Shown piece by piece: positions 11,401 through 24,112 of a stretch of DNA of 64,000 bases; position 1 is the first letter of the stretch, and each line of letters opens with the position of its first letter. Location of the stretch: positions 88,078,341 to 88,142,340 of the forward strand of contig NC_077237.1 of assembly GCF_947179165.1 (NCBI RefSeq), given 5' to 3'. Both the position numbers and the translations under genes were made by a program. The notes below the pieces were generated by a model. That model was given only the letters and a program-made list of their open reading frames with translations. It did not search any database and was not told the origin of the DNA. The DNA comes from Solanum dulcamara. Its lineage: Eukaryota > Streptophyta > Magnoliopsida > Solanales > Solanaceae.

Positions 11401-12690
11401 GTCAATGCAATCAACTACAATCAACACTCAAACTTACCAACCTCATGCAAGAAATTATAGTACCAAAATTATAAAGAGGCAGTTAATGATTCAATTCTCA
11501 CCTCCGGCAAGTGTATAAACCAGAGAAAGGTTCCTGATATCAACCAAATCCTACAAAAACCAAGAAAGATAAAAAATGCTCAAATATGCTAACATGTCTA
11601 TGCATTATGTATAATCTTCACTTAGTTTGTACTAGCTTCATCACACTTTAATGACGGTATTCAACTACAAATGGAGCTTAAGATGATAACTTTAACAGTT
11701 AACTTATATATTTTACTCTCATATTTATTTTATGTGGCAGTCTTTGATTCGGCACGGAGTTTAAGAAAGAAAGGAAAGACTCTTGAAACTTATGGAACAT
11801 ATCATAGACATTTCTGTGGTTGCTTGTCACTAAGGCTAAAACGAGAAGTTTAACATTCAAATTGTTTCCAAGGATGTAATTCATTTTGGTAACAGACTAA
11901 GAAGTAAAGAATGGCACATAAAATGGAACCTAGGAGTACTAGCATAAAAAAATAGAACAACAACAGCCACCCTCAAAAAACAAATAGTACAAGGAATTTA
12001 AATTCTTCCAAGTTGTGAAATATGCATTAAAATGAAATAGTATCAAAAATTTGAGACACTTCTAAAAAATAGAACAACAGCAACCACCCTGAAAATGATA
12101 GTGCAATGCATTTGAAATCTTCCAAGTTGTGAACTTTGCATAAAAATGAAATAGTATCAAAAGAGGTTTGCGTACACTCTACACTCCCCACTGGTGGGAT
12201 TACACTAGATATGTTGTTATTTTGCATCAGTCTTTAAACAAAAGGACATCATATGAATTGGAACAACAAAGTATTTGATTCTGATTATACAAGAAAAAGA
12301 ACTTTAAAAAGCACAAAACAAAAAGTCAACAGTGGAAAACTGTAAAGGTGGAGTCTTTAGAGTAAATGAAGAGTTAATAAGTGAAGACCTCAAAACTAGC
12401 ACCACAAATGAGCTTGACCCAATTTCCCTTCTGAAGAGATTCAACATGGGAACTACTAACAGAAGGAATTACTGTCTTCTTTATGATGCTTTTCACTTTT
12501 TCAACCCCATTGTAGTTGCTGTAATTAAGTGGATCTGGTAACAGAGAAACCAAAAAAAATCAAGAAAATTGAAAACTTACAAAAAGATTAAGATATACCA
12601 AAACCCCATAAATCCAAATTGATGGAATAGATAGAGAATACCTTGCAATTTGGTGCCAAGTGAAGCATAGCAAGGAATGCTTAAAGCCAT
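8465..12690 (-). CDS. LdpA-like 4Fe-4S iron-sulfur protein, plastid-targeted (predicted)
   Basis: Thirteen coding exons on the minus strand: 12642-12690, 12389-12534, 11502-11550, 11268-11414, 10531-10610, 10358-10427, 10099-10189, 9756-9825, 9283-9378, 9090-9189, 8895-8999, 8722-8810, 8465-8614. All introns are GT-AG, and the total is 1,242 nt (413 aa). The N-terminus MALSIPCYASLGTK is transit-peptide-like. Next come WVKLICGASFED, LAGVDCIDCAAE, a Cys cluster CPWDCMRPCEKVCP (about residue 136) and a ferredoxin motif CYGCGRCLPVCP (about 165-176). The C-terminal part (FKELWTGLGN, GGTNGHTVEGL, IVGRVLSSVQ) resembles the LdpA_C domain. In cyanobacteria LdpA carries Fe-S clusters and links redox/light state to the circadian clock. 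A role in the plant chloroplast is inference. Exon 9 (9283-9378) and others keep a continuous frame. Confidence 0.88.
11030..11145 (-). repeat. Solanaceae SINE relic in intron
   Basis: The stretch runs ttttttttataaccgagaaa, aactcggtgga, gctagcccatctacccttct, ccactta. The cccttctccactt block recurs at 44633-44650, 52635-52650 and 58553-58567, next to similar flanks. This marks a dispersed SINE-like family, and the T-run at the left is the poly(A) tail of a minus-strand insertion. It lies between exons 4 and 5 of the LdpA-like gene. Confidence 0.45.
11955..12170. repeat. Two-copy ~115-bp tandem duplication
   Basis: The segment from aatagaacaacaacagccac (about 11951) to gaaatagtatcaaaa (12049) is repeated from aatagaacaacagcaaccac (about 12069) to gaaatagtatcaaaa (12161). 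Both contain cttccaagttgtgaa. It lies in intron 2 of the LdpA-like gene. Confidence 0.75.
12158..12225 (+). mobile_element. RTE-LINE/SINE 3' tail fragment
   Basis: It reads ggtttgcgtacactctacac, tccccactggtgggattaca, ctagatatgttgtt. This is the very common plant 3' module (GTCTGCGTACACTCTACCCT, CCCCACTTGTGGGATT, TTGTTG tail) shared by Au SINEs and RTE-type LINEs. Only the tail is present. Confidence 0.6.
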
Positions 12691-13019
12691 CTTTGTTAAA
12701 AGGTTCTTTTGGATAAAGAGGGGGTGGGTGGAGAAGATTGATTGTTATCTAAAAAGAATCTCAAGTTTTTGAAACTACAATATCACTCCCTTTAATTATT
12801 TGAAAATGTTCGAGTACATCCTCACATTTGTGATTTGTCTTGTATTTGTCAAATGTTTAATCATGGTCCATCAAAGTCCTCATTGTTTTCTTTTATTTTA
12901 AATATACCCCACTATTGAATTTTTGTTGTAAAAAAATAGGTTTGATTGACATGTTCAAATATGTCCTCACATTTGTGATTTGTCTTATATTTATCCATTG
13001 GCAAAGAGTGTAGTGTTGA

Positions 13020-13595
13020 TCAATCAAGTACTCACACGTTCAGAAGCTGAGGGCAACAAAAGCAAGAGTGCTTAGGTAGATGTGCGAATATATATTTGAA
13101 GAGACAAAGATTAGGAATGAAGTTATTTAAGACAATATGGGAGTAACCTTTGTGGTGGACGAGATGCAGAAAGCGAGCTGAAATATTTTGGGCATGTGAA
13201 GAGAAGGAGCACATATATCTCAAAAATGTGGTGCAAGAGATCTACAATGATATGTTTAAGGAGAAGTATATCGAGAAAGATGATTAAACATGAAATAACA
13301 CGTAGAGCATTTTTATCTTTTTTCTATTCTCCTTACATATCTCACTATTAAAGTTTTATTATTATCGTATTCATCAATTTTATTGATGTTGTTATTTTTA
13401 CTATTTTTCTGTCACTAACTTTTTCTTATTCAGTATTTTCATCAGAACTTTTTATTTTTTGTATCTGTCAAACTTGTTTTGAAAATGTTTTTTCTGAGCC
13501 AATGATCTTATCAGAAATAACATCTCCATCTCTACCAATAAAGATATAAGGTTTGCATACACCAACTTATAAATTTATGTTGTTCTTCTTTCAAT
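13020..13595 (+). mobile_element. 5'-truncated RTE-type LINE
   Basis: At 13040-13290 the broken plus-strand reading gives TKARVLR, CEYIFEETKIRNEVI, DNMGVTFVVDEMQKAS and the NILGM/KRR region. These match the reverse-transcriptase C-terminus of plant RTE LINEs (RMLRWMCGHTR, RIRNEDIRDKVGVASVEDKM, RWFGHVKRR). After AT-rich 3'UTR it continues with cttgttttgaaaatgttttt, gagccaatgatcttatcaga, aaggtttgcatacacca and ends in a decayed TTG-type tail (about 13580-13595). Many stops, hence dead. Confidence 0.7.
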
Positions 13596-13968
13596 GGGCT
13601 ATTCATAAAGTTCAAAATCCAATTTATATATAGTACTAATGGGCAAACGTCCAACTCATGAAACATAACATAACCTCAGTTGGTGAAAAGTCGACAAACA
13701 CCAAGGTGTCAAATCTTTTCATTGATGTGAGTTCTCGAAGAAAATCATCATGTAATCCCTAACATAAGTGATGGTAGTCATTTTATTTTTATTAAAGAAT
13801 ATTTTGCTTCTTAAAAGAATATTTATCAACACAAGAAAATAACACATTTTTCTTAAAATTCTTTCTAAAAAAGAAAAAAGTATTTTTGGTCACACCAAAA
13901 TACACCCAAATGACAACTTTTGCAGTTTCACCCCACAAACTTCCCATTAATTTCCAAATAGTACGTTT

Positions 13969-13977
13969 TTAGGGTTT
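13969..13977 (+). promoter_or_regulatory. Telo-box-like motif ahead of Fip1-like gene
   Basis: TTAGGGTTT lies about 55 bp upstream of the start codon at 14029. Telo-box (AAACCCTAA) motifs near the start are common in plant genes expressed in growing cells. The motif is short and may be chance. Confidence 0.4.
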
Positions 13978-14028
13978 AAGAAACTCATGATTATCTCTAA
14001 AACCCTGAGCTCACTCCCTACACTCGAA

Positions 14029-17000
14029 ATGGAGAATGTCGCCGGCGACGACGACGATTTCGGCGATCTCTACGCCGACGTCGAAGTCCAAGCAAGTTCA
14101 GCAATCAATGCTATACAGATTTCAATGCAGGTTCAAACAGAAATCAATGAGGCTGACTACAATGCTGCCGTCGGAAACTGTAATCGTGAAAATGCAGTAA
14201 GCGAAGAGGAATGTGAGAGCGAGAGTGGAGATGACTTGAACATACTGTTGAATGGTGACGAAGAAGGTGATGATCATTTTATCAATGGAGGATCTGATGA
14301 AGATGAAATTGAGGAAAATGGAGGTTTTAGTGTTAGTGATAAAGGAAATGGTTTAGGACAGAATTCAAATGGCAGCGAAAACGGCAAAGGAGAAAAAAGC
14401 AGTTACAAGGTAGCATTATAGAGTGTAAAATTAGTGTAAAAAGTAGTGTAAATTTGAATTTATTTCGAAATCGTTTTCATGTTGCTTAATTGTTGAACCT
14501 GATTAAACAAGTTGTTTTGGTTTTTGAATGCTTATTTTGGCTTGATTTTATGCGTAAAACGGGGAGGTTAGTGTAAAGCTGATTATGAGGTTTGTATATT
14601 TTGATATTCCTGACATTTACTATGTTGGAAGACTCTTATTTGATATCATTTTAGTTTAAGTTATTCTTTTTATTAAATTTAGCTTGCTTTCAAATCTGAA
14701 AATTCGGTGATTGTATAGTCTCTTCAAATTTGTCTGGCGTTATTTGCTGATCAGGGCCAATTTAAGCTAAAATCAGATATCCTCAAGAGTTGCACGAAAT
14801 TATGGACTATAAGTTTGAAATATCCTCACATCAAATGGTGAATTCTGTTTTTAAATTTCGCTTAAAGTTCACTTAGTTTGAAACTCAGTATATTGTTTAG
14901 GTGTTAATTCAAGAATTAAATATGACTAGGACGAGTTGAATGATTGATATATATGTACCTACCTCCACTTGCTGCAACTTGGGATTTTACTGGAAATGTC
15001 TTTAAGTGTTTTCTTCTTGATTATCTATGTTGAATTCTTCAAGTGTGACAATTATCACGATGATAGACTTCTTCAGCGTTTACATGAATTAATGCATTTA
15101 AGCTTTCGTGAATTAGTCAAGGTGCTGGCCTGAATGCCACCTATATGAAAAGAAAATGGATTAGTAAAAATGGATTAGTACTGTTCTGTACTTCTGTTGC
15201 TTCATATTGTTTCATTCTCCGAATAATGATTTCCCCTCACTTTTCTGTAGAATACAAGACCTCCACACGCAGCATATTCAAGTCATCTCAAAGCCAATGG
15301 ATCTTCTTGTGCGCCTTCTTACTCTACATCATTCGTCAAGGGCAACTGGGAGGATAATAGCTACACGCAAAGGGTGGGCTCAGGCTTTGCTGCTCAAAAT
15401 GGACAGAGCTTCTCACTTCCTCGGTCGAGGTTATTAAGTTTTGTCAAACTTAGCTTGTATTCTAATCTTTGGTTAATGCTTTGTTGTGTTTCCATTTTTA
15501 TAGAAAAATATCTACATTTCAACTTACTGTTAAAAGAAAATTATCTACATTTGGGACAACTGGTTCCACTTTTCCTGGTGCATATTTGCTTTTTGGAGAT
15601 AGTTTTGGTCATCTCATCAAAGAACTGTTAAGAAATAGGTTTACCAGATAAAGTTGTTCTATGTTCTTTTGTAGGCTTAATCTTTTCATATATCATAGAT
15701 ATGTGATTGTTCCATAAATTTTCAGGAATATCATGGACATGAATATTGATATGTTTGAGAAGAAACCTTGGCGGTATTCTGGCGCTGACTTGACAGATTA
15801 TTTTAATTTTGGCTTTGATGAAGATAGTTGGAAACAGTATTGCACCTGCCTGGTAATGAATGCATATAATTTTGTCGGTTTCTGATATGTATCAGAGTAT
15901 ATAGTTTTTCCTTTTGTCATTTCTTATTATGTTTGTTTTTGTATTTCTTTCCAACTTTCTAGAATGTATAGTGGCAAGTTGCTTCTACCATTTTTACTGC
16001 ATGTCTTACATGTTTATCATTGATTGTGACTTTTGAAATAGGATGAGCACCGAGAACAAGCAAAAAAGGTAGTCAAGGATTCAGACTACAAGACTTTGAA
16101 AAATAGTAAGGTAGGTATCTCTGGATGTTGTCAAGATTTACTATTTCTCAAACAATAGGTGAATCCTTACCTCATCAAAAAAAAAAAGAAGAAAAAGAAA
16201 CAATAGGTGAAGCTTTGTGTATCAAATGGGTTGTGAAAGCTGAGGGTGACTGTTGTTCAAGAAGGTAATGTCCGTAAAAGCTGGTCATTTTGCACAGAGT
16301 AGAACAGTTTCTCCAGCCAGTGGAAGTTGTTGTAGTCAACAGCAGCCCACACTGTTATGTCTTTCTTCTTTCCAAAGTTCCTTACTCAGGATCATACACA
16401 CCACCTCTGTATATATCAAATGCATACCGAAATTCCTTCTGATCTTTAACCTCATCTTTTTCCATTTCTAAAACACAAAATAAGTAATCGAGTAAAGGCA
16501 TTGGTTTAACACTTTATTGGAAAAGGGCTGCCTAAAATGCTGGTACTTCTTACCATAATGAGTGCACTCTTAACGAAACCTACATCTGTATATCATTGGT
16601 TCTTTCACTCTCCCTCTCTCTCTTATGCTCAGTGGTGCTTCTTTGTTTGATTCCTCTTTGTTGAGATGCAGTACTGGAGTTGTCTGTGTATTGGTTGCCA
16701 CCCATTTAAGGGTGCTGGAGAATGAGAACCTGTTAAAGTTGGCAAAATTTGTAAAGATCAGATTACCTTTACGATGGATGGGCATTTTAATATGAATTTC
16801 ATTTGGTAAACTAGTGTCTTCTGTTCAAAACATGCTGAAGATGGAATTTTGAAAAATGTAGATGTCTTTGTTACCTAACAGTTCTTAAATGCTATCTGAA
16901 ATTGAAATGTTTATGGTATAAACTTGCCAATGTTCAGCCAAAAGGTAGAGAAATAGAGGTGGAAGAGAGCATGATTGAGCGCCGACCATCAACAGATGTG

Positions 17001-20000
17001 GGACGTCCACAGTATCGGGATTCTGGTGTTGTCATACAGGTATCAAATTTTTTGACTCTTCCTTTTTCTTGACCATCTAATTACTGTGTGCTCACAGGCT
17101 TGTGCTGGCACCAGATTGCTTTGCAGCAGTCAATGGAAGATCCCATAAGTTCTACAAAAGAGCAGCGGGAAGCATCTGAGAAAGGAACTGGAGATGTTGG
17201 GGGAGATGGAAAGGAGTTTCTCTGCTTCAGTAGTGCCAGCGAAGATGAGTTAGCGAGCTTGGAAGGAACTGGAGAAAGATCAGGCAACTCTACATCTGGA
17301 AGGTCTGACATCTGCTGGTTGAATTGTGATGGTAGTCTGTAACTCAACTAGGATTATTCTTTTGCTGGTTAATCTTCACATTGGAACACAACTATTTTGG
17401 AAAGGGCATGCCGGTAAAAGTGACCTTGCAGATTTTAATCCTTATGTAGTTAAAGTTCGAAGGCTATATTTGCTGCAATATAAGAGTTTGAAATGTGATA
17501 GGTTTTCTCACATGTTCTTGTTGCTTAGTTGGCTTAAAGTTGTCGTCTTCTAAGTCATTTTAAGTTTTTTTTGTGCTAGACATTCTTGCAAAATATTGCT
17601 TATAATGTGAATTTTAGGGTTAAAAGAATAAAAAAAGATAGTTTGAGAATTTAGTTAAAATATAAGGGATATAAAAGTAATTTCCATGGTAAAAAAAAAT
17701 GACTTTAAGCACTTTGAAAAAAAAAAGTTAGGAATCCTAACTTTTCATTTTTGACTGACTTTAAGAACTTTATGACTTAAAGTCAGCATTAGACAAACAC
17801 GTCCAAAAGCTAAAAAGGGGCTTTAAGTTGGTCCCAATCCAAACGGGCTCATTGTCAATTTTTTCAGAGATTTCCTTTTTCATTGACCATGAGTAATCTG
17901 TTCCGTTGTTGTCTTTCTATTTGCTATCTTCACCTTTACTTTTAGGTCTTGCTTCTCACATCTCACCTGATTTTCTGCTGATTGATGATGCATAAAAATG
18001 TATTTAGTGATTCAAGTTATGTCATTCTCATAAAATTAACTCTGCATTCCAGGAATACACCTGTTCATGAGCACGTGTCTATGGGTTCAGATAACTACGG
18101 AAATTCGGAGTTCTCTGATGCAGATGAGCGACACCACCAAGAGGGGACCTACTGTAATGTTGATCAAACCTCGGTAGCAATTAAATCTTCTCATGATGCA
18201 AATAAAAGCAGTGAGAGAGACATATCTGATGCAAGACGGCCTAAAAAGTTACAGGAACCACTGCATGGTGGAGGCAGAGAGCATAGCCCAGGTTCATCTT
18301 GCTGTTCTCTAAGTCATGGTGACACATCTGGAGATGGGACTTTTCTTGACTTAAAGAAATCTCATGATCATCATACAAGGTTATTATCTAATGCAGAATC
18401 TGAGTTACAGGAGAAGGGTACAATTGATTACCAGCCAATTTCCGGAACCGATCATATCAGATCAAAGTCTGGTGATCCTCAATATTTTACACGAAGTAGG
18501 TCTGTGCAAAGAGATCTGCTGCATGACAGAAGAAGTCCTGGTAGAATGAGTGGAACAATTCCCGTTCACCTGAAAGATGAGGATTCCCGCAAATCTGATG
18601 CTAGGATACTGTATGAAAGGCGTAATTCAACTGTGATCCGACACAGACAGAGAGATAGACGATATGCTTTTGACTCTCATGAAAGGGAAGATACTTCACA
18701 TTTTAATAGGGCAGAACCCTTTTACTCTAATGCAGGACGATTTTCTGATTATCCATGCCGGGATTCTTTTACAAAAAATCCTGAGATGGAATATCAGTTA
18801 AAATGCAGATATGACAAAAAATGGTCTGGCGATCGAAGTGTGAAAAGAAAGCTAGATCCTCTTGAATTATCAGTTTATACAGATGATGAATTGTCGGAAA
18901 GAGATAGACCCCATGATGGAAGAAGACTCACTGTTCAGGATATGGACAACGTTTCTTTTCATGATTCAGAACAATGGATCGATAAGTATATTTCCTATTC
19001 AGATGATGAGAAACCCAGTCGACGAATGTGGAAAATAGATCAGCTGCAGAGTAACAAGAGAGTGAGGACTGATGATCTTGTAACTGAATGTAATTATATC
19101 TATGATATCATGGAAGAGACCGATAACAGATATAGACCATACAACCACAGGGATACTAATATTCAAGAAGATGACTATCATGTAAAATTGACTTATTTCA
19201 GAAGAGAAATTAAAAGCCCCAGTAGGGGCAAAAGGAGAGATAACAGTCCTTGCAGAAGTTTAAATGATATATGTTTCATGGATCTAAAGGATGAGGAAGG
19301 GAGATTTGATGGGTATCGACCTCCATCCTTTAGTTTGTATAGACAAACTTGTACTCCTAGCAGAAGGTGGCAGAACCCTGAACTGCCACGTGGCAGACAC
19401 GGAATATTCAACAGCACTAGGAAATGCGATGGTGGTCAGTTTGCTAATTTGACCAACTCCATTGGTGCCGATCAGACAATCAAGTATCCTGGTAATCAGG
19501 ACAGTTTTAAAAGAAGAAGAGGGGACCGACAATCTAAAGGGATGCAATGGGTTGAAGATGAAAACAGTTCTAGGTATCGGCAAAATATATTAGATGCTGA
19601 GAGGACATCATATTCGTTCAGAAAAACTTCAAGTGACCAAAGGTTTAAGTCATTTGACAATAATCATGGACCCAACCCAGTAGAAAAGCTTTTAGATGAC
19701 AGGCATGTGGATCAGGAAAAATACAAATTGATAAGGGAGGGCAATAATGCCAGTCAATTTGGTCAAGGGTCTAAAGTTTTTCATAAAGATAATCATTGGA
19801 GGAGATTCCCAAGAGGGAGAGATTCTGTTGACACGGGCTTGATTGTTGAGAACAGAGAGGTAATTTTGTGTATACGAATGTCAAGAGTGTATAGTCCATA
19901 TGTAAATATGAGTTTTCCATATATGTTGGGTCCTATTCCATCTTTTGATATCATCTCATGCTACCAAGATTTCCTAATTTCCCTGTGCGTTTGATTTCAG

Positions 20001-22788
20001 ATTGAAGTTCTCATGTTGCCTTGTTTATTTTTGAAAAAATAAAATTAATTTCTTGAACTGACCCTTCAAAAATTGGACGTGTCAATTCCAAGATCATATT
20101 AAGCTTTCTACTCTAGGAATTCTTACATTATTACCATAATCAATTGATCATCAGTATTCTCTAGTTACTATGAAACCATATAAATCTGTTGGTGACCATT
20201 TAGTCGTTTTTTTTCTTGATCCAACAAATACGTTGACAAGAAAAGATTGTTTGCTTAAGAGACATGTTACCATTTTGTAGCTCCAGTTGGTGTTAGTCTT
20301 TTGCCACTTGGGGTACATTAGATATCTAATGTGATAGCACTTTTGCAAGAAATAAGAGAGGACTCCCGAAGTTCATCGTCTTTGTGTAGTTATATAGGTA
20401 ATCTTCTGCAACAGGAATAAACAAGAAAAATTTTGTTATATACTGCAACTTTAGTATCAGTAAAGTGGATCTCAGTAAACTAGGCAGAAAACTCACCAAA
20501 TTGTATAACTGGGGTATCACTAAATTGTAAACATGATGAGGCTTACTATTTCTTCTAACTCACCAAATCTCATTTAACGCAAATAGTTTCTATTTTTGTG
20601 TTGAAGGGGGCTGTCTGATCTTTCTTTCTCGAGTCTGATAGATTGATATGTCACTAGCACAATGTTTCTGCATGACTTCATTGATTGTTCTTTTCTCTTT
20701 AATTGAGCAATAGTTTAGGAGGTAAGTTGCCTTTGGTAGCCGGCATTGGCATAAAACTGTGTTTTACTTTACTATTAGCGTCAAACTACATGTCCTGAAT
20801 GTACTTTTCTTTCTGGATATTAATCATCATAAAATTGTGCTTGCACAGGAACTTTACATGACTCAACATTCTAGCAAATCATATGTTCTTTCTTGGCATA
20901 CACCTTTGTATGTGGGATACCTTCAGTTTTTAATAAAGTATTATCTTTGCTTTCATCTGTTCTTCAATATCAAAAAAGTTGAATATGACGACTTTAAATC
21001 GTGTTCAAGAATGTGAGTTGGGCAGTGAAATAAGAACAAAGGAGATTGCTACACCACTGAAGTTGTTGTCTTTATGCATGCCCCTTTTATGTCTCTGGAC
21101 AACTTGTCATCTAGATACGAAATGATAATTTTAGCCGGACAGATACTCTAAATTCAGTTTTTGAGAGGCCATATTAGGTGTTGCTCCTGCTTGAACTTGG
21201 ACTAGAACAAAGTTTTGTTTTTTGCTTATCAAGGGGAGGGTGTGTTAGGTGTATTAGTCTTCAATGTTTAGATGTATAGTGCTGAAGATCTTATGTAGTT
21301 ACGTAAAAAATAAGAATACTGATTTTCTGTGTGAGCTCATGACAATTTAACATCATATCTTGGAAGTACATTTTAGTACTTCTGTTATTCCGTTAGTACA
21401 GATGATGAGGTGCTTTTGGTAGAAAACTATGTCTTTTATAAGGTTCTCTACGTTTCTCCCCATCTTGTCAATAAAATCGCTACCTCCATCATAAAAAAAG
21501 TAAAAAAGAACTTTAGTTAGTTATGCTGTTTGTAAAATTTAGAATCCACCCTTTACTTTCTTCAGCTTTGTTTGAGCCTTTGAGGTAAGATCCAACCCTT
21601 GCCTTGGTGGCTTCAAAGTTGAAAAAAACCAACTGATAATCATAGAAAAGGGAATTAGATGTGGAGAAAACTTTAACTGCATAATTCGTTTTGCAATTAT
21701 AGTGCTTTTACTTTTGCTTCAGGAGCCATTTCTTGTTTCACCATATAACCATCAATTTTATGATACATTGATACCATGTAGTAAATATGAGCTCTCTGAT
21801 ATTAATTTTTATGTTGGTATACCATGACGGCATTATAAAGCTTTGCTATTATCCTTGTTCCTAACACATTCCTATGTTTTAAATTTCTTCTTGGCTGCAC
21901 TTTATTGGTAAACTAAAGCATGATGTTCTGCTTCGGACAGTCATCTTGATTAGCATGTATACTAATTCCTTTATTCTTCACCTCCAGTTATAATTTATTA
22001 CAAACGCATATAGCCATTGACTATATAGCTCTCTTCTGTTTAACTATTTAAGTTACATCCCCTTTCAAAGTTTCAAGTTTGCTAGTACTGGGTATGATAG
22101 TTATGCCTTTAACAGTTGACAAGTTCTCTAGTTTTCATGGTAAGTTTTTGTGTCATGTGAGATCACACACGATAAGGCAGCCTCTCTTCATTAATTCTGT
22201 AAACTACTAGGATTTTGATTTTTATTTGTGACCATGGATCTGCAGTCCTCCGGAAGATGCTCCAAAGCAGTGGGTGTAACATACTTTGACAGGTATGGCC
22301 ACTTGGATTCAGATAGTTATGTGGAGCTGAAGCCCATTGATGGAGCTAGCAAACCCCATTTCAGGAAGACACTCAGAACTCGAAACATGACAACTGGTCC
22401 TAAAGAAAACGATAATCAAAGGCTTGATATATTCTCAGATGCCGAACAGGAAGAGTCTCTGGATATTGAAGAAGGTCAGATAATTTCTGAAGAAATGAAC
22501 GAGAAAATCATTGAAAGGAGAAGCACATGTTCTGGCAAATCGCAAATCAGTGAAATGAAGAATTTCGCTAATGATAAAAATGTGGAGGGACAGGACAACC
22601 CTAGGATTTTGGAGATCATGGCAAAGATGGAAAAGCGTAGAGAGCGTTTCAAGCAGCCTATTGCTCTCAAAAGTGATTCAAAGGATGTCTCTAGGCCTTT
22701 GGTTGATTTGTTTGCTGTGTCGACTGAGTCTATGCAACCAAGACCAGCACGAAAGAGGAGATGGGCTGCAAGCGAGTCAACTGTTTAA
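14029..22788 (+). CDS. FIP1: Fip1-motif polyadenylation factor (FIPS3/FIPS5-like)
   Basis: Eight coding exons: 14029-14409, 15251-15429, 15726-15852, 16042-16110, 16938-17039, 17127-17302, 18053-19859, 22246-22788. The total is 3,384 nt (1,127 aa). The N-terminus [20 protein letters not shown] is acidic. The Fip1 motif reads [20 protein letters not shown] then [10 protein letters not shown] (about residues 195-225). A 602-residue Ser/Arg/Asp-rich exon follows, and the end carries [14 protein letters not shown] and ARKRRWAAS, both typical of plant FIPS proteins. Fip1 binds poly(A) polymerase and CPSF30 in the nuclear cleavage/polyadenylation complex. An in-frame ATG at 13987 would add 14 residues. 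I chose 14029 because homologs begin with Met-Glu-acidic. The junctions 14409/15251 and 17039/17127 were fixed by phase, and a small exon between 14410 and 15250 cannot be excluded. Confidence 0.88.
17690..17851. mobile_element. Degraded hAT-type MITE
   Basis: AT-rich hairpin-like DNA (agttaggaatcctaactttt palindrome at about 17727-17746, actttaag repeats) ending in aatccaaacgggctc at 17837-17851. That end is identical to the terminal inverted repeat of the copies at 52812 and 57294. The left terminus is not recognisable. It lies in intron 6 of the Fip1-like gene. Confidence 0.5.
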
Positions 22789-24112
22789 TGCTTTTGGTGT
22801 GAGGTGATATTAGTGATGCGTCTCTATTCACCTTCCTAACTGGATCTGTGTATAGTGGTGTTCCACTTACAGTTGATTGCAGAAACGGTTGCTGATGGTA
22901 TATACCTGGGGACTGGGGTTAAGAAGTTTCCCATGAAAAGAGGGAAAGAAGAAACACGTATAATAAAGAATACTGAATACTTTGGTAGGAGTAAGGTCTG
23001 CGTACACTTTACCCTCCCCAGACCCTACATTGTGAGATTTCACTGGGTTGTTGTACTGAATACTGTCTGTTTTGTTGCGCTAAAATCCATTTTTTCTCTG
23101 AAGTATAATTGATTATTTTGATTTCAAAGGATGTAAGTTGCTTGTAGCAGGCTACCAGTGATGATGGTATTGCTTGAGTGTTTTTTTTTTAAAAAACTTT
23201 TATTCCCAATTGTTACAACATTTATTCTTGAGGAAATCATGTTGCTGCCATGTATAATCTCTCAGTTCTTAAGTTTTATCATTTTCCTTGTTAGTTCCTT
23301 GATAGGTTTCAGAAGCAGTGGTTTGGAAGCAACTTTCCTGTTTGATTATATGGATCTACAAGTTCAAATTGCAAGCTTGCCTGAATATTTTTCTTCAATA
23401 AGGTAGGGAGTATGGCGTAACGTGATGGTGTGTCATATGTAGTTGTCATTTTTTGAGCGTAGATTGTAGTCTTGTATTTCATGTCTATGGAAGACTTGGG
23501 GACGGAGTTAGGAGGGTGCAAGGGGGTTCATCCAAATTCCGATCATTGGAAATTACATTCTATATGATCAAATTAATACTATTTGTGTATATATAATAGA
23601 TGTTGAGTCTGCTTGTGTTTACTTGTCTAAATGTAGTTAATGTAATACAACGAAGAACAATTGGTTATACCAAGCTGCGGGTTGGTCAATTGGTTATATA
23701 GCTTTTTCATGTCGTTCTACAGAGATTTTTATTTTACAAGAAGAATTTTTCAATATCGTTTTCTTCTATTCAAATGGTAAGAAGCTATGTCAAATTATTT
23801 CCTCTATCTTTATGTGTCTTAATAGATAAATTATTTACTAGTAGCCATTTTGGGACTAAACCTACTTTGGTTTTCTTGGGTCATATCAGTCACATTTTAA
23901 CAAAGCCATAATTTCACATGAGTGAAAGCTGGATACATAATTAATTCGAATTGATGTGAATAATACTGACCAAAACCAAAATTGTTTATCTTAGTAAATC
24001 AAAGTTAAACATGAGTGGGAGTTCAACTCTGAAAGTGACTATGCGATAGAATGAGGAAATTGCATCTAAGTTCTTGTTTTTAAGCTTCTGGCAAAAAAGA
24101 TGAACAGTAGTC
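22789..24112. other. Convergent intergenic region
   Basis: Between the stop of the plus-strand Fip1-like gene and the stop of minus-strand ALDH22A1, so both 3'UTRs fall here. It also holds a LINE/SINE tail at about 22985-23060. No further coding region is seen. Confidence 0.55.
22985..23062 (+). mobile_element. RTE-LINE/SINE 3' tail fragment
   Basis: It reads ggagtaaggtctgcgtacac, tttaccctccccagacccta, cattgtgagatttcactggg, ttgttg. This matches the conserved 3' module of Au/RTE elements including the TTG end, in plus orientation. It is probably inside the Fip1-like 3'UTR or just past it. Confidence 0.65.

Noticed and set aside
17099..17126. Exon 6 of the Fip1-like gene starting at the first AG (17099)
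   Set aside because: That junction gives a stop after 16 codons. The acceptor at 17125-17126 keeps the frame.
17982..18052. Upstream ATG of the 670-aa ORF as a gene start
   Set aside because: It lies in intron sequence. The acceptor at 18051-18052 joins the ORF in phase to the preceding Fip1 exon.
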